NCBI GenBank assembly: GCA_028564925.1
Contig: CM053033.1
Coordinates: 209,464,678 to 209,528,677, forward strand
Direction of reading: 5' to 3'
DNA length: 64,000 nt
DNA from: Lithobates sylvaticus
Taxonomy: Eukaryota; Chordata; Amphibia; Anura; Ranidae
The notes under the pieces are model-generated. The model searched no databases, was not told the origin of the DNA, and saw only the letters and a list, made by a program, of their open reading frames with translations. Every line of letters begins with the position of its first letter. Position 1 is the first letter of the stretch. A program made the position numbers and the translations under genes. Of the stretch, positions 32,871 through 44,418 are shown one piece after another.

Positions 32871-33047
32871 TTAGAGGCCTCCATTCTTTCTCTCTCATAC
32901 AAATTCTCTAATAGTCTCCTCTCCCTTTTAGATTGTAACCTAACCTCTCATGGGGAAGGCCCTCCTATTCCTCATGTAGTAAATTCTATTATCATTATAC
33001 TGTCTCTCTTTACTTTGTAAAGTAATGTGCAAACTTTTGGTGCTATA
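32871..33047 (+). mobile_element. L2-like LINE 3' tail
   Basis: Carries 'ttagattgtaacc' and 'ggggaaggccctcc', then 'taatgtgcaaacttttggtgctatata', which resembles the L2-type 3' untranslated end ('attgtaagctc...gcagggccctc', 'gcgctatataaataa'). It resumes after the Tc1 insertion at 34671 with 'taaatcctgcattatatta'. Confidence 0.5.
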
Positions 33048-33049
33048 TA

Positions 33050-33263
33050 CAGTGGTGTGAAAAAGTGTTTGCCCCCTTCCTCATTTTCTGTTCCTTTGCA
33101 TGTTTGTCACACTTAAGTGTTTCGGAACATCAAACCAATTTAAACAATAGTCAAGGACAACACAAGTAAACACAAAATGCAATTTGTAAATGAAGGTGTT
33201 TATTATTAAAGGTGAAAAAAAATCCAAACCATCATGGCCCTGTGTGAAAAAGTGATTGCCCCC
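33050..33263 (+). repeat. Left terminal inverted repeat of the Tc1
   Basis: The outer motif GTGTGAAAAAGTGTTTGCCCCC and the inner motif GTGTGAAAAAGTGATTGCCCCC lie at the two ends of the 214-bp repeat, probable paired transposase-binding sites (IR/DR). Confidence 0.9.
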
Positions 33264-33416
33264 CTTGTTAAAACATACTATAACTGTGGTTGTCCACACC
33301 TGAGTTCAATTTCTCTAGCCACACCCAGGCCTGATTATTGCCACAGCTGTTCACAATCAAGGCATCACTTAAATAGGAGCTGCTTGACACAGTAAGGTCC
33401 ACCAGAAGATCCTTAA

Positions 33417-34451
<1,035 letters not shown>

Positions 34452-34456
34452 GTTTA

Positions 34457-34670
34457 GGGGGCAATCACTTTTTCACACAGGGCCATGATGGTTTGGATTT
34501 TTTTTCACCTTTAATAATAAACACCTTCATTTACAAATTGCATTTTGTGTTTACTTGTGTTGTCCTTGACTATTGTTTAAATTGGTTTGATGTTCCGAAA
34601 CACTTAAGTGTGACAAACATGCAAAGGAACAGGAAATGAGGAAGGGGGCAAACACTTTTTCACACCACTG
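34457..34670 (-). repeat. Right terminal inverted repeat of the Tc1
   Basis: Complement of 33050-33263 with one mismatch seen. It begins 5 bp after the transposase stop codon. Confidence 0.9.
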
Positions 34671-34672
34671 TA

Positions 34673-35184
34673 AATCCTGCATTATATTAATAATGATGCT
34701 ACTTCATCAATCATTCTCTACTAAATGCCTCTCAACCTCTCCCTTTTCTCTCTTTGCGACGTGTCTTCTTTCTGTCTACCCCTTCTCTCACTCTCTCCTA
34801 GATATGCCCTTTCCCTTTCTCTCTTCTATCGCCATTTTCAAAATGTCACCTTTCTGTCCCTTTTAGCGCTTCCTCTCTCACTCACACTTACACATATTAA
34901 TTTTCTCTCACTCGCTTTATTCGGTTTTCCCCCCAGTCTCTGTCTTCTTTTAGTCTTAATTAGATGCCCCCCTTTCTATTTATTTCTCTCTCTCTCTCTC
35001 GTCTCATTTACACTTGTTTTGCACTCTATAAAGTGATCTGTAGTGCATTGCTTTTCAAAGGAAAGTTGACAGGTGGCTGGGAAGTGACATGTCACCTCCG
35101 GGACATCTGTTTTAACCTTGAGTACCCGCAGCACCACGCCACAACTATGTGCATTACATGCTGTGGCAGGGCAGTTGCGACACA

Positions 35185-35187
<3 letters not shown>
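34673..35187. other. Pyrimidine-rich stretch
   Basis: 34700-35030 is dominated by 'tctctctc', 'ccctttct' and similar runs; the two frames over it (76 and 103 codons, Leu/Ser/Phe-rich) follow from composition. No gene seen. Confidence 0.45.

Positions 35188-35218
<31 letters not shown>
35188..35218. repeat. (TA)n microsatellite, integration site of the Ngaro element
   Basis: About 15 TA units up to the first base of the Ngaro left repeat; TA units also follow the right end (41906-41916). The element therefore sits inside a TA tract without a visible target duplication. Confidence 0.8.
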
Positions 35219-35223
<5 letters not shown>

Positions 35224-35317
35224 AGGCCGGGTACCGGCCTGAAGTTATGGGAGGAGCCCGGAGGGTATTTAAGCAGCCCAAAGGCCGCCGGTCTTTGTCG
35301 GTTTCCTGTGCGTGATA
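35219..35317 (+). repeat. Ngaro split direct repeat A1
   Basis: 99 bp starting 'ttggaaggccgggtaccgg' and ending 'cctgtgcgtgata'; the same sequence is A2 at 41568-41666. Confidence 0.9.
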
Positions 35318-36108
35318 TCTGATACGTCAGACATCTAGGACCGACTCGTTCGTGACAAGCGCTCTTGGTGCCGGCTCGTGAGCTCCGTCTTTCGTCTATC
35401 CGTCTTCTCTTGTTGCAGTCCCGTGTTCCGTGTTCGTAAGTTGTGTCGTCCCTTCGTGTCGCACTCGTGTCGTCGAGTCGCAGTTTCGTACAAAGAGTCT
35501 GGTTCGGCTGTCGCAGGTAGGGCTTCGGCTCCCATGTTTTACGTTCTCATGCACTGCTTATCATGTCACTAAACTGTGATCTGCGTAGCTCACGAGCCAC
35601 GCGCTGCTTGTCTCGAAACCTGAACACTTACTCGCACGTTTTGTTGTACCCGATCGGGAGCCATCTAACGGCACGCACATTCAGGGCCGCCCGCCACAGA
35701 CACTCCGACCGATGTCGCATCCGGCACTTAGGGTTCCCTTACACGAGCGGGCTACACAGTCTCCGAATCGTTCAACATAACTCACGCACGGGTGCCGTTC
35801 GCACTCACACGTATCGTTCATGTTCTGCCATTATCCGAATTGGTGGCGCTAGCGAGCGTGCCGAATCGCTATCATATTCCGAAGCACTGTTGGCATTCTA
35901 GTTGTACGAATCACTTCGACCGTGTCGAAACATTTCACGAATTAGCATGGCAATCATTTCATCATTTCAAACGTGGCTAACGTACCAGGCCATTCGGTCA
36001 TGCTATCATTTCGCATCAGTTAATCAGGGCGTTCATGCCATCGCTTCGATCCTGGTCCGGTCGCATCCACGCATGCTCCGATCGGGGCGATCCAGATGCA
36101 CGACTACC

Positions 36109-37075
36109 CGGCCTCATTTCGATACATGCGCCAAGGGCGGGCATTCCTGATTCTTGCCCCTGTCATGGCATATCATTTCTGTCACCTTACCACGCCCGGC
36201 ATGAATGCAGTCACTTCCCCGCACTAATTCGTGTCGGCGTGCCCTAGGCACGGCCTCATTTCTATACATGCGCCAAGGGCAGAATCGCATCACTGGTTGC
36301 GTACATTCCAGATTCTTGCCCCTGTCATGGTATCTCATTTCTGTCACCTTACCACGCCCGGTGTGAATGTAGTCACTTCTTCGCACTAAATTCGTGTCGG
36401 CGTGCCCTAGGCACGGCCTCATTTCAATACATGCGCCAAGGGCGGAATCGCATCACTGGTTGCGTACATTCCTGATTCTTGCCCCTGTCATGGTATCTCA
36501 TTTCTGTCACCTTACCACGCCCGGCGTGAATATAGTCACCTCTTCGCACTAAATTCGTGTCGGCGTGCCCTAGGCACGGCCTCATTTCTATACATGCACC
36601 AAGGGCGGAATCGCATCACTGGTTTACGTACATTCCTGATTCTTGCCCCTGTCATGGTATCTCATTTCTGTCACCCTACCACGCCCGGCATGAATGGAGT
36701 CACTTCTTCGCACTGAATTCATGTCGGCGTGCCCCAGGCACGGCCTCATTTCAATACATGCGCCAAGGGCAGAATCGCATCACTGGTTTACGTACATTCC
36801 TGATTCTTGCCCCTGTCATGGTATCTCATTTCTGTCACCCTACCACGCCCGGCATGAATGGAGTCACTTCTTCGCACTAAATTCGTGTCGGCGTGCCCTA
36901 GGCTCGGCCTCATTTCAATACATGCGCCAGGGGCGGAGTCGCAAAAAAAAAAAAAAAAAAAAAAACTTTGATTCTTGCCCTTGTCATGTTATATCATTTC
37001 TGTGTCACCTTACCACGCCCGGCGTTAATTGGTCACCCGCTTGTACGAATTCGCGCCGGCGTGCCCTAGGCCGGC
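36109..37075 (+). repeat. Tandem repeat of about 163 bp in the Ngaro leader
   Basis: 'cggcctcatttc' recurs at about 36111, 36251, 36414, 36577, 36741 and 36905, giving a 163-164-bp period after a shorter first step. Each unit holds 'tacatgcgccaaggg', 'gattcttgcccctgtcatgg' and 'caccttaccacgcccgg'. The 107- and 204-codon frames crossing it are not genes. Confidence 0.85.
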
Positions 37076-37092
37076 CGCATTTCAAAAAAAAA

Positions 37093-37124
<32 letters not shown>

Positions 37125-37534
37125 AAAAGGGGGGAGCTTGGAGTCGGACTCGGTGGCAGCTGGATGTCACAGTTCGGCCTCAGCATACCTAGGCAGTCGG
37201 CCTAGTTTCATGGTGGCCTCATTCTGTACGTGCTCCAGAGTCCGGCCCACAGTCACCCCCATACGGTACGAACGGGCCGGGCCCTGTCACGGGAAGTTCA
37301 TTCAGTAAGGCAACGTGTCAAGTCAGTCGTTCGTGTTGTCATCTGTCAGTTGATCCCACAGCGATCTCGGCAGTCGACTCAAGTCACTATCGCCTGTTGT
37401 TATCATCTACGTTGGGTTCCGTCGCTCTGGACGGCAGCAGTTTTAGGCTCTTAAATAGGTATTTTTTCTCACACTCTCTCAGGTCAGTCGGATTCAGTAG
37501 GTCCACCTGCGCCAACTTGATCAGGGTTCCAGCA

Positions 37535-37580
<46 letters not shown>

Positions 37581-37722
37581 ACAAGGGCACGGGGGGCTCC
37601 TGCTTTCTTGTGGCAGGTACGTATATCATAGGTGACACGTCCAAACTCATTTCTTGTCACCTTTTAGGCCCAGCCTGCAGACACGTGACCAGTCTACCAA
37701 GTTACAGGTCTTGGCAGCCGCC

Positions 37723-38871
37723 ATGTCGTCAGTTGGCAGCGATGACCTCACCACCCCACTATCTCCGGCGTCAGCCTCCGAGGCTGGCAGTGTCCAGTCC
37801 CTTAGGGCATGGACAATTCCCAGGCTGTCCGCCGAGCTGAGACGCAGAGGGATACCCTTCTCGTCCACGGCCAGGAAGGCGGAGCTGTTCAGGCTTCTCT
37901 TCCCACCACCGGCCGCAGCAAGCCCCAGCAGCCAGCAGGCGTCTCTGGAATCGATTTCAGCCGCCGTTGCCCAGCTACACACCCTCGTGTCTTCCCTGTC
38001 TTCCTCGATCGTGGAGGTCCAGGACAGGGTGTCTCGGCTAGAGGCCAGCCCGGCTGCCACGGTTCCGGACCACGCGGTGGTCCCAGCCATCAGTGCACCG
38101 GCCGCAGGTAGTGAGCTTGCCACGCCTACCGTTCACCCTTCCCACCTGGTGCCACCCAGCGTAAGGAAGGACATTCTAGAGGGCAAAGACGTCAATCTGG
38201 CCTCACTCTTGATCTCGGTCCATGACTTGGCCGAGAACAAGGCCTACACCTGGGGGGATGTCTCGGTGGTGTTGAAAGCCAAGGATCCGAGGCTCAACAG
38301 GAAGCTCACGGTGCCCGAATTCACGCTCGCTTTCGGCATGTTTAGAGACGTGCTGTGCTCAGCCTCCCCCGGCAGACGGGAAGAGCTGGACCTCTACCTC
38401 CATTTGGTCGTAGACCTGGGCCACAAATACGGTGGCTCAGCGTTCTACGACTACCATCGGTCCTTCTCGGCCAAAGCCGCAGCCAGATTCACACAGTTCC
38501 ATTTGCCAACGGACTGGAGCGTAGTGGACACGGAATTGTTCTGCCGCCACTTTGCAGGCCTTCGCTCCCCGCTATGTGCTGTCTGTCAGTCAGCGTCTCA
38601 CACCACGGTCTGGTGTGCCAACGTAGCCTCTGTCCATCCGATAGCTAGCACGGCCTCTGCCAGCACGAGCCAGGCTCAGCAGGCCCCGGTGCAAGGGCGA
38701 AAGATGGACAAATTGGGACGTCCGGTGCGGATGGTTGGGGGAGCCGCCATTTGCAACAATTTTAATTACGGCTCCTGCAATTTCAGCCAGTGCCGGCTCT
38801 TGCACGTTTGCACCCTGTGCCAGAGGGCGCACCCCAGGATCCTGTGTGAGGTCAAACAGAAGAGACCATGA
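37723..38871 (+). CDS. Ngaro gag-like protein
   Basis: An open frame from 37654; I prefer the Met at 37723 because it sits in a near-ideal translation start context (gccgccATGt), leaving 382 residues. The N-terminus is Ser/Ala-rich with a SAP-like segment (LRAWTIPRLSAELRRRGIPF), followed by a coiled-coil-like stretch. The C-terminus has a Cys/His array (CNNFNYGSC, CRLLHVCTLC, then HP...C) typical of DIRS-group gag proteins, where it likely binds the element RNA. It is the first gene of the element. Confidence 0.75.
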   Translation: MSSVGSDDLTTPLSPASASEAGSVQSLRAWTIPRLSAELRRRGIPFSSTARKAELFRLLFPPPAAASPSSQQASLESISAAVAQLHTLVSSLSSSIVEVQDRVSRLEASPAATVPDHAVVPAISAPAAGSELATPTVHPSHLVPPSVRKDILEGKDVNLASLLISVHDLAENKAYTWGDVSVVLKAKDPRLNRKLTVPEFTLAFGMFRDVLCSASPGRREELDLYLHLVVDLGHKYGGSAFYDYHRSFSAKAAARFTQFHLPTDWSVVDTELFCRHFAGLRSPLCAVCQSASHTTVWCANVASVHPIASTASASTSQAQQAPVQGRKMDKLGRPVRMVGGAAICNNFNYGSCNFSQCRLLHVCTLCQRAHPRILCEVKQKRP

Positions 38872-39060
38872 CTAAGCCGGGTCAATGTCCTTTGGCTCGG
38901 CGTTTACCTGACCTCACACCCCACTCCGTCACTCGCCAGCTACCTCATCCGAGGCTTCACTGAGGGGTTCCATACCGGGCTCATCACCCTGCCCCACTCC
39001 ACCCACGAATGTCCGAATTTACGCTCAGCAGCAACAGACGAGCCAGCGATTGATGTCCTT

Positions 39061-40461
39061 TTGCAGACGGAGTTGGATCGGGACTTCATGATAGGCCCGT
39101 TCTGTCAATCCCCCTTCAGCATCTGGAGGGTTAGCCCTATCGGGCTTGTGCAGGGAAAGTTTTCAAATAAAAAACGTCTGGTGTATGATCTGTCAGCGCC
39201 TCATTCTTCCGTCGTTCCCAGTCTCAACTCGCTCATCCCCTCCGAGGAGTTCTCGCTGAAGTACGCTTCGGTAGACATGGCTATCCAGGCCATTCTCAGG
39301 GCAGGGGTGGGTGCGTGGCTCTCGAAGGCGGACATATCCGACGCCTTCAAGCTGCTGCCCATCCATCCTTCCTTGTGGTGCTGGCATGGCATCAAGTGGA
39401 GGGAGCGATATTATTTCGCGACCAAATTGACCTTCGGGTCTAAAAGTAGTCCTTGGCTATTTGACAAGTTCGCCGAGACCCTGGCGTGGATCCTTCTCCA
39501 TGAGGCACAGTGCCACGAGGTCATCCATTATTTGGATGACTTCCTTTTGATAGAGCCGCCCGGGGCTCCCCCAGGGGACCTTGGAAAGTTGAGGACGGTT
39601 TTCGACAATCTGAACGTCCCCATAGCGGAGCACAAGGTTGACGGCCCGGCACACAAGATCACGTTCCTGGGCGTCGACCTTGACACGTTGGCCATGCAGG
39701 CCAGCCTTCCAGCAGATTAGTTGGACCGTATCAGGATGGTTCTGCGAGAGTTCACCCGGGGGGGGGGATGTACTCAGAAGCAACTTCAGTCTCTCCTCGG
39801 GATGCTGAACTTTGCCGTGAGGATCATCCCCCAGGGCCGCTCCTTTGTGTCCCGGTTGCTGGTCTTCCTGTCCTACACGCAGGACCCAGACCAGGTCATC
39901 AGGCTGGATTCTGCAGCCAGGGCAGATCTGGCCATGTGGGAGCACTTTCTTAGTGATTGGAACGGTGTGTCCCTGTTTATCCCAGTCGTGTCCACGCAGT
40001 CACCACAGGTGGTGACCGACGCGGCGGCATCCACAGGATGCGCCGCCATTTTTGGCCATTTGTGGTTCGCCGCCCCGTGGCCTCCTCAAGCACTAGCCAC
40101 ACCGGGCTTTACTACTACGTCAGCCCTCTTTGAGCTCTTCCCTATTGTAGCAGCCGCCCACCTATGGGGTCACCATTGGTCTGGACAGACGGTGGCTTTC
40201 TCGACGGACAATCAAGCCACAGCCGAGATCATCAGCAAGGGCAGGTCTAAGTCCAGGCCCGTCATGTCCTTCCTCCGCAGACTGGTCCAGCTATCCCTAC
40301 AGCATCAGTTCAATGTGTACTGCTCCTTCATTCCAGGGAAGTTCAACGCAGCAGCGGACGCACTCTCCCGTTTTAACTTTGTTTCTTTCTTTGAACAGGT
40401 GCCAGGAGCCTGCCGTCATTCAGCCACTATCCCGGATTGGTCACAACTGACCTTGGACTAG
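39061..40461 (+). CDS. Ngaro reverse transcriptase and RNase H region
   Basis: RT landmarks: KKRLVYDLSAPH, LSKADISDAFKLLPIHP, FGSKSSPWLFDKF and the catalytic HYLDDFLL box. RNase H follows, with VVTDAAASTGCAAIFG, the STDNQAT segment and AADALSRF. The order RT then RNase H with no integrase or protease between matches DIRS/Ngaro elements. Treated as a fossil part: about one break overall. Confidence 0.8.
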
Positions 40462-41396
40462 CCCCACATCTACACTCAGCTACCGATATCATCAACGCCT
40501 CACTCGCCCGCAACACCCGTCGGGCCTACCAGACGGCCTGGAGGGCGTTTAACAAGTTCCTGCCCCAGCGGCCTCGCGAGTCTTCCAGCCTCAAGCAGGT
40601 CTTGGCGTTCATCGCCTACTGCCATTCACACCTAGCACTGTCACACAGCACGATACGCCAGTACGTGGCCGGGGTGCAGCACTATTTGTCACTTCAAGAC
40701 CCCGCAAGGCCTTCGGTGTTCTCCTGCCACGCCGTGAGGGCTCTACTACGTGGAGTTCAGAAACACCAGCCGCCAGTCAGCTCAAAGCGGCTGCCTATCA
40801 CGGGGGAGATCTTCAAGGGGATGTCTGACATCCTGGATAGGTCCCCTTTCGGTCTCCTCCTCAGTACCGTCCTGCAGGCTGCGATACACATGGCGTTTTA
40901 CGGGTTTCTGCGGCCCAGCGAGTTCACTCGCAGCCACCCAGCCGGTCCAGTCTTGCGTAGAAATAATCTCTATCGCCACCAGGATCACTACGTCCTTCAC
41001 TTGACGACATCCAAAACCCAACAGCGAGGTTCCGGAGTAGATATTCACCTGTACAGGACTCACAACAACTGGTGCCCAGTTGCCGTGTTGGACCGCCTGA
41101 CGGCACTGCTGTCCGACTGCCCAGGGGCCAGTCCACTGCTACCTTTTCCGGTGAAAGCCCTTAACTCTTCGCAGTTCGTGGAACATGTCCGGGTCCTTCT
41201 CGGCCATCTTCAGTTGGACCCCAGCCAGTACTCCGGGCATTCGTTCCGGATCGGGGCGGCCACGACGGCCTCAAGACAGGGGGTTCCGGACCACGTAATC
41301 AAGAAACTGGGTCGGTTTAAGTCGGCCTGCTTCTCTCGCTACATTCCTAACCCACAGTTAGAGATGGCTCAGGCCTTTGCTCGACTCACTCAGTGA
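40437..41396 (+). CDS. Ngaro tyrosine recombinase
   Basis: An open 319-residue frame overlapping the end of the RNase H region. It has the tyrosine-recombinase core: the first Arg in GFLRPSEF, the HSFRIGAAT box (His and second Arg), and the Tyr in SRYIP near the C-terminus. The N-terminal part (NTRRAYQTAWRAFNKF) is the core-binding domain. By family knowledge it joins a circular DNA intermediate to the target, replacing the DDE integrase of LTR elements. Confidence 0.85.
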   Translation: MVTTDLGLAPHLHSATDIINASLARNTRRAYQTAWRAFNKFLPQRPRESSSLKQVLAFIAYCHSHLALSHSTIRQYVAGVQHYLSLQDPARPSVFSCHAVRALLRGVQKHQPPVSSKRLPITGEIFKGMSDILDRSPFGLLLSTVLQAAIHMAFYGFLRPSEFTRSHPAGPVLRRNNLYRHQDHYVLHLTTSKTQQRGSGVDIHLYRTHNNWCPVAVLDRLTALLSDCPGASPLLPFPVKALNSSQFVEHVRVLLGHLQLDPSQYSGHSFRIGAATTASRQGVPDHVIKKLGRFKSACFSRYIPNPQLEMAQAFARLTQ

Positions 41397-41437
41397 CATT
41401 ACCTCTAATAAATAATTATCCCCTACCTGAAGGTTTT

Positions 41438-41905
41438 TGCCCCCTTATTTTGGCGTACCATACGGTAGACCAAGGCACACTTTCAGGTCTATTTCATGTT
41501 GGTGAGTTTTGTGTTGTCCCTATATGTCATCGTTACTCATGTCGTCCGTAGGGCTCTAGACCATAAATTGGAAGGCCGGGTACCGGCCTGAAGTTATGGG
41601 AGGAGCCCGGAGGGTATTTAAGCAGCCCAAAGGCCGCCGGTCTTTGTCGGTTTCCTGTGCGTGATACCCGCCCACCCTCCCCTTTTAAAAGCCTCTTCTA
41701 AGTATTCTTACCCCAGACTGAAGACTCATTCCACATTATTCCATAACTACTTCTTATCATTCTTTATCTAGGGTATGCCCCCTTATTTTGGCGTACCATA
41801 CGGTAGACCAAGGCACACTTTCAGGTCTATTTCATGTTGGTGAGTTTTGTGTTGTCCCTATATGTCATCGTTACTCATGTCGTCCGTAGGGCTCTAGACC
41901 ATAAA
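41438..41905 (+). repeat. Ngaro right end: B1, A2, spacer, B2
   Basis: B1 (41438-41567) and B2 (41776-41905) start 'tgcccccttattttggcg' and end 'ctctagaccataaa'. A2 follows B1 directly, forming the B-A junction that a circular intermediate would carry. The spacer 41667-41775 is unique. Confidence 0.9.
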
Positions 41906-41921
41906 TATATATATATACTCC

Positions 41922-42380
41922 TCAATTCATCCCCTCGATCTCCTCACAGATCTCAAACTTACTGAATGACATATCAGTATGGATGTCACACCACTTCCTC
42001 AAACTCAATCTTTCTAAAACTGAGCTTGTTATATTTCCTCCTTCACGATCCCCCCCCTGTGACTTCACCATTAATATCAACAACACAACCATTGGTCCCT
42101 CTACACTTGCCATGGTGCTGGGTGTAATCCTTGACTCTGACCTCTCCTTCAGCCCCCATATCCAATCATTGGCTAAATCCTGTCGCTTGCACCTCCGCAA
42201 TATCTCCAGAATTCGACCCTTCCTGACTAATGACACCACAAAGCAACTCATTCACTCCCTGATTATTTCCCGCCTTGACTACTGCAACTCTCTCCTTAAT
42301 GGCCTACCCTTAAGCAGGCTATCCCCCCCTTCAATCTATTATGAATACTGCTGCTAGACTAATACACCTCACTAAGGGGA
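41922..42380 (+). pseudogene. L2-like LINE ORF2 fragment
   Basis: The frame at 41983-42357 contains LKLNLSKTELVIF, LGVILDSDLSFSPHI and LDYCNSLLNGLP, the region after the RT active site in L2/CR1-group LINEs. It is truncated at both ends; the 5' side lies against the Ngaro element. Confidence 0.75.
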
Positions 42381-42870
42381 CAATACAATTACAGTACAGT
42401 TCAATACAAAAGGTACAGGAGGGCCCTGCTCGTAGAGCTTACATTCTAAAGGGACGGGGTGGTGGTACAAAAGGTAATAGCTGCAGAGAATGATTTGATG
42501 GGGGTGGCTCGGGGACAATTGTTGTTAGGTGTTTGTGGGATAGGCTTCCCTGAATAAATGAGTTTTCAGGGATCTCCTAAAGGTGGACAGGGTAGGGGCT
42601 GATCGGACAGACTGGGGCAGGGGGTTCCAGAGGATGGGAGAGGCTCTGGAGAAGTCTTGAAGGCGAGCATGAGAGGAGGTAAAAAGGGAGCTAGAAAGCA
42701 GGAGGTCCTGGGAGGAGCGGAGGGGACGATTTGGGCGATATCTGTAGATGAGGTTGGTGATGTAGGTGAGGGCGATGTTGTGGATGGCTTTGTATGTTAT
42801 GGTTAGCATTTTGAATTTTACACGGTGGGGTAGGGAAGCCAGTGAAGGGATTGGCAAAGAGGGGCAGCTT
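42381..42870 (-). pseudogene. L2-like LINE 3' end, opposite strand
   Basis: The minus-strand frame 42857-42525 has VKFKMLTITYKAIHN, SRASPILWNPLPQSVR and FRRSLKTHLF, the C-terminus of an L2-like ORF2. It is followed by a 3' untranslated part with 'gaatgtaagctctacgagca' and 'gggccctcc'. It faces the plus-strand fragment, so the two are separate insertions or a rearrangement. Confidence 0.75.
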
Positions 42871-42871
42871 T

Positions 42872-43894
42872 ACAGAACAGTTGTATTTATACTGAGATTA
42901 AATTACACACTGATGGACTCTATTTACTAATTAGGTGATTTCTGAAGGCAATTGGTTCCACTAGATTTTAGTCAGGAGTATCAGAGTAAAGGGGGCTGAA
43001 TACAAATGTACGCCACACTTTTCACAGATTTATTTGTAAAAAATTTGGAAAGCATTTATCATTTTCTTCCATTTCACAATTATGTGCCACTTTGTATTGC
43101 TCTATCACATAAAATCCCAATAAAATACATTTACCGTATATACTCGAGTATAGGCCGTCCTGAGTATAAGCCGAGGCCCCTATTTCCCCACAAAAAAATG
43201 GGAAAAATGCATTGACCCGTGTATAAGCCGAGGGTAAAAAATGCAGCAGCTACTGTAAGTGGAAAAGAGGGTCAGCAATGCCCATCTGCAGCTGCCTGTC
43301 CCCTGTACAGACCCCCACCTGTGTCCCCATTGCAGCCTACCTGTGCCGATCTGCGGGTCCTCTGTCATCTGTCCTGTGCCATCCGTCCTGTGCCATCGGT
43401 CCTGTGCCACCCGTCCTGTGCCATCCGTCCTGTGCCACCCGTCCTGTGCCATCTGTCATCGGTCTTCCGCCGATGCAGTCTCGCTCTGTCCCCCCACAGC
43501 GTGTACGGCGCCATTCTAAAATTACAAAAGCCGCGCCTCCTCCTCCTCCTCGTCCGTGATAGGAGGAACGCTGTTTTCCCAGCAGTCAGTGTGCAGTGTT
43601 CCGCCTATCACGGACATTCTCTCATCCTCGTCCATGAGATGAGAATGACAGGACATCCGTGATAGGCGGAACACTGTACTGCTGGGAAAATTAGTGTCCG
43701 CCTATCACGGACGGGCGGGAGGAGGCGGCGCGGCTTTTGAAAACTGCCGTCTGTCTGCATGACACGCTGTTCATGTAGGCAGACGGCGGTGACTCGAATA
43801 TAAGCCGAGGGGTAGACTTTCAGCCCTAAAAATGGGGTTGAAAATCTCGGCTTGTATTTGAGTATATACGGTAAGTTTTTTTTTCAAGGCACTG
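42872..43894 (+). mobile_element. Tc1-like relic split by a MITE
   Basis: The left piece (to 43131) has 'ggcaattggttccactaga', 'cacaattatgtgccacttt' and 'aaaatcccaataaaatac'; the right piece (43874-43894) ends 'ttttcaaggcactg' before TA. This is the 3' end of a Tc1 family whose terminus is CAGTGCCTTGAAAAAG; transposase and left end are missing. Confidence 0.65.
43134..43871. mobile_element. TA-flanked MITE with 'ccgtatatactcgagtata' ends
   Basis: 738 bp with TA on both sides (43132-43133 and 43872-43873) and inverted ends CCGTATATACTCGAGTATA, then 'agccgag' segments repeated internally. Joining of the flanks would restore the Tc1 relic, so the MITE came later. A 'ccatccgtcctgtg' minisatellite at 43360-43460 and a GC-rich dyad at 43540-43740 fill the interior. 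A TA duplication suggests the mariner/Tc1 group. Confidence 0.7.
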
Positions 43895-44410
43895 TATATA
43901 TATATATATATATTAATGTGGTCTGCCCCCTATTTGTAACCAACCCACTCCCTACCCCCACCTCCCGCGGCAAGCATAAATGAGGCCAGATTTTACACAT
44001 TCTCTCCCAAGTACATTCTGACTTTCACTTTTTTTTTTCTTGCCCTCTAGCCTACCTGGCCCAGTGCTCCCTCTCTCTCTCTCTCTTTTAACCTTCTCTC
44101 TTTTCTCTTCCTATCTAACACATATTATTTATTTTTCCCTAATTTTGAGCAACATGACTTTCTGGGTTGTCTATCTCCTACTGTTTTCTTCTCCTTTTGC
44201 ACTTTCTTTTTCTTTTTGTATGAACTCTGTCTGCCTCCCTATTCTTCACTCCACTTGCTGGTTATCTCTTTCCTTATGCCATTGACTCTTGGCACCATCT
44301 CTGACATTCTATTTCCTTTTCCACTCAGTTGCTTCTTCTCTCTCTGTCTCTGCTGTTCCCATGTGCTCTCTTTTTTTACCTCTCATGGGACTGAGTCAGA
44401 AAAAACTGTA
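43895..44410. other. Pyrimidine-rich stretch
   Basis: A TA microsatellite (43895-43914), then 'ctctctctct' and T-rich runs (44020-44360). Leu/Ser/Phe-rich frames of 79-81 codons are composition artefacts. Confidence 0.4.
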
Positions 44411-44418
44411 CAAAGAAA

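Larger units (their letters stand above)
35219..41905 (+). mobile_element. Ngaro-type tyrosine-recombinase retrotransposon (DIRS order), nearly whole
   Basis: 6.7 kb with the split-direct-repeat plan of Ngaro/PAT elements: A1 (35219-35317), coding body, B1 (41438-41567), A2 (41568-41666), a 109-bp spacer, B2 (41776-41905). A1 and A2 are identical by eye over 99 bp and B1 and B2 over 130 bp. Parts in order: leader with tandem repeats and A-rich runs, gag-like gene, RT-RNase H, tyrosine recombinase. DIRS-1 proper has inverted ends, so Ngaro fits better. No target duplication, as expected for recombinase integration. Looks young; about one break in the polymerase part, the rest open. Confidence 0.85.

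Noticed and set aside
34636-35036. Leu/Ser/Phe-rich frames after the Tc1
   Set aside because: Pyrimidine-rich low-complexity sequence; similar artefacts at 44040-44455 and 45429-45710.
36557-37308. 107- and 204-codon frames in the Ngaro leader
   Set aside because: They read through the 163-bp tandem repeats and poly-A runs (long Lys runs); not genes.
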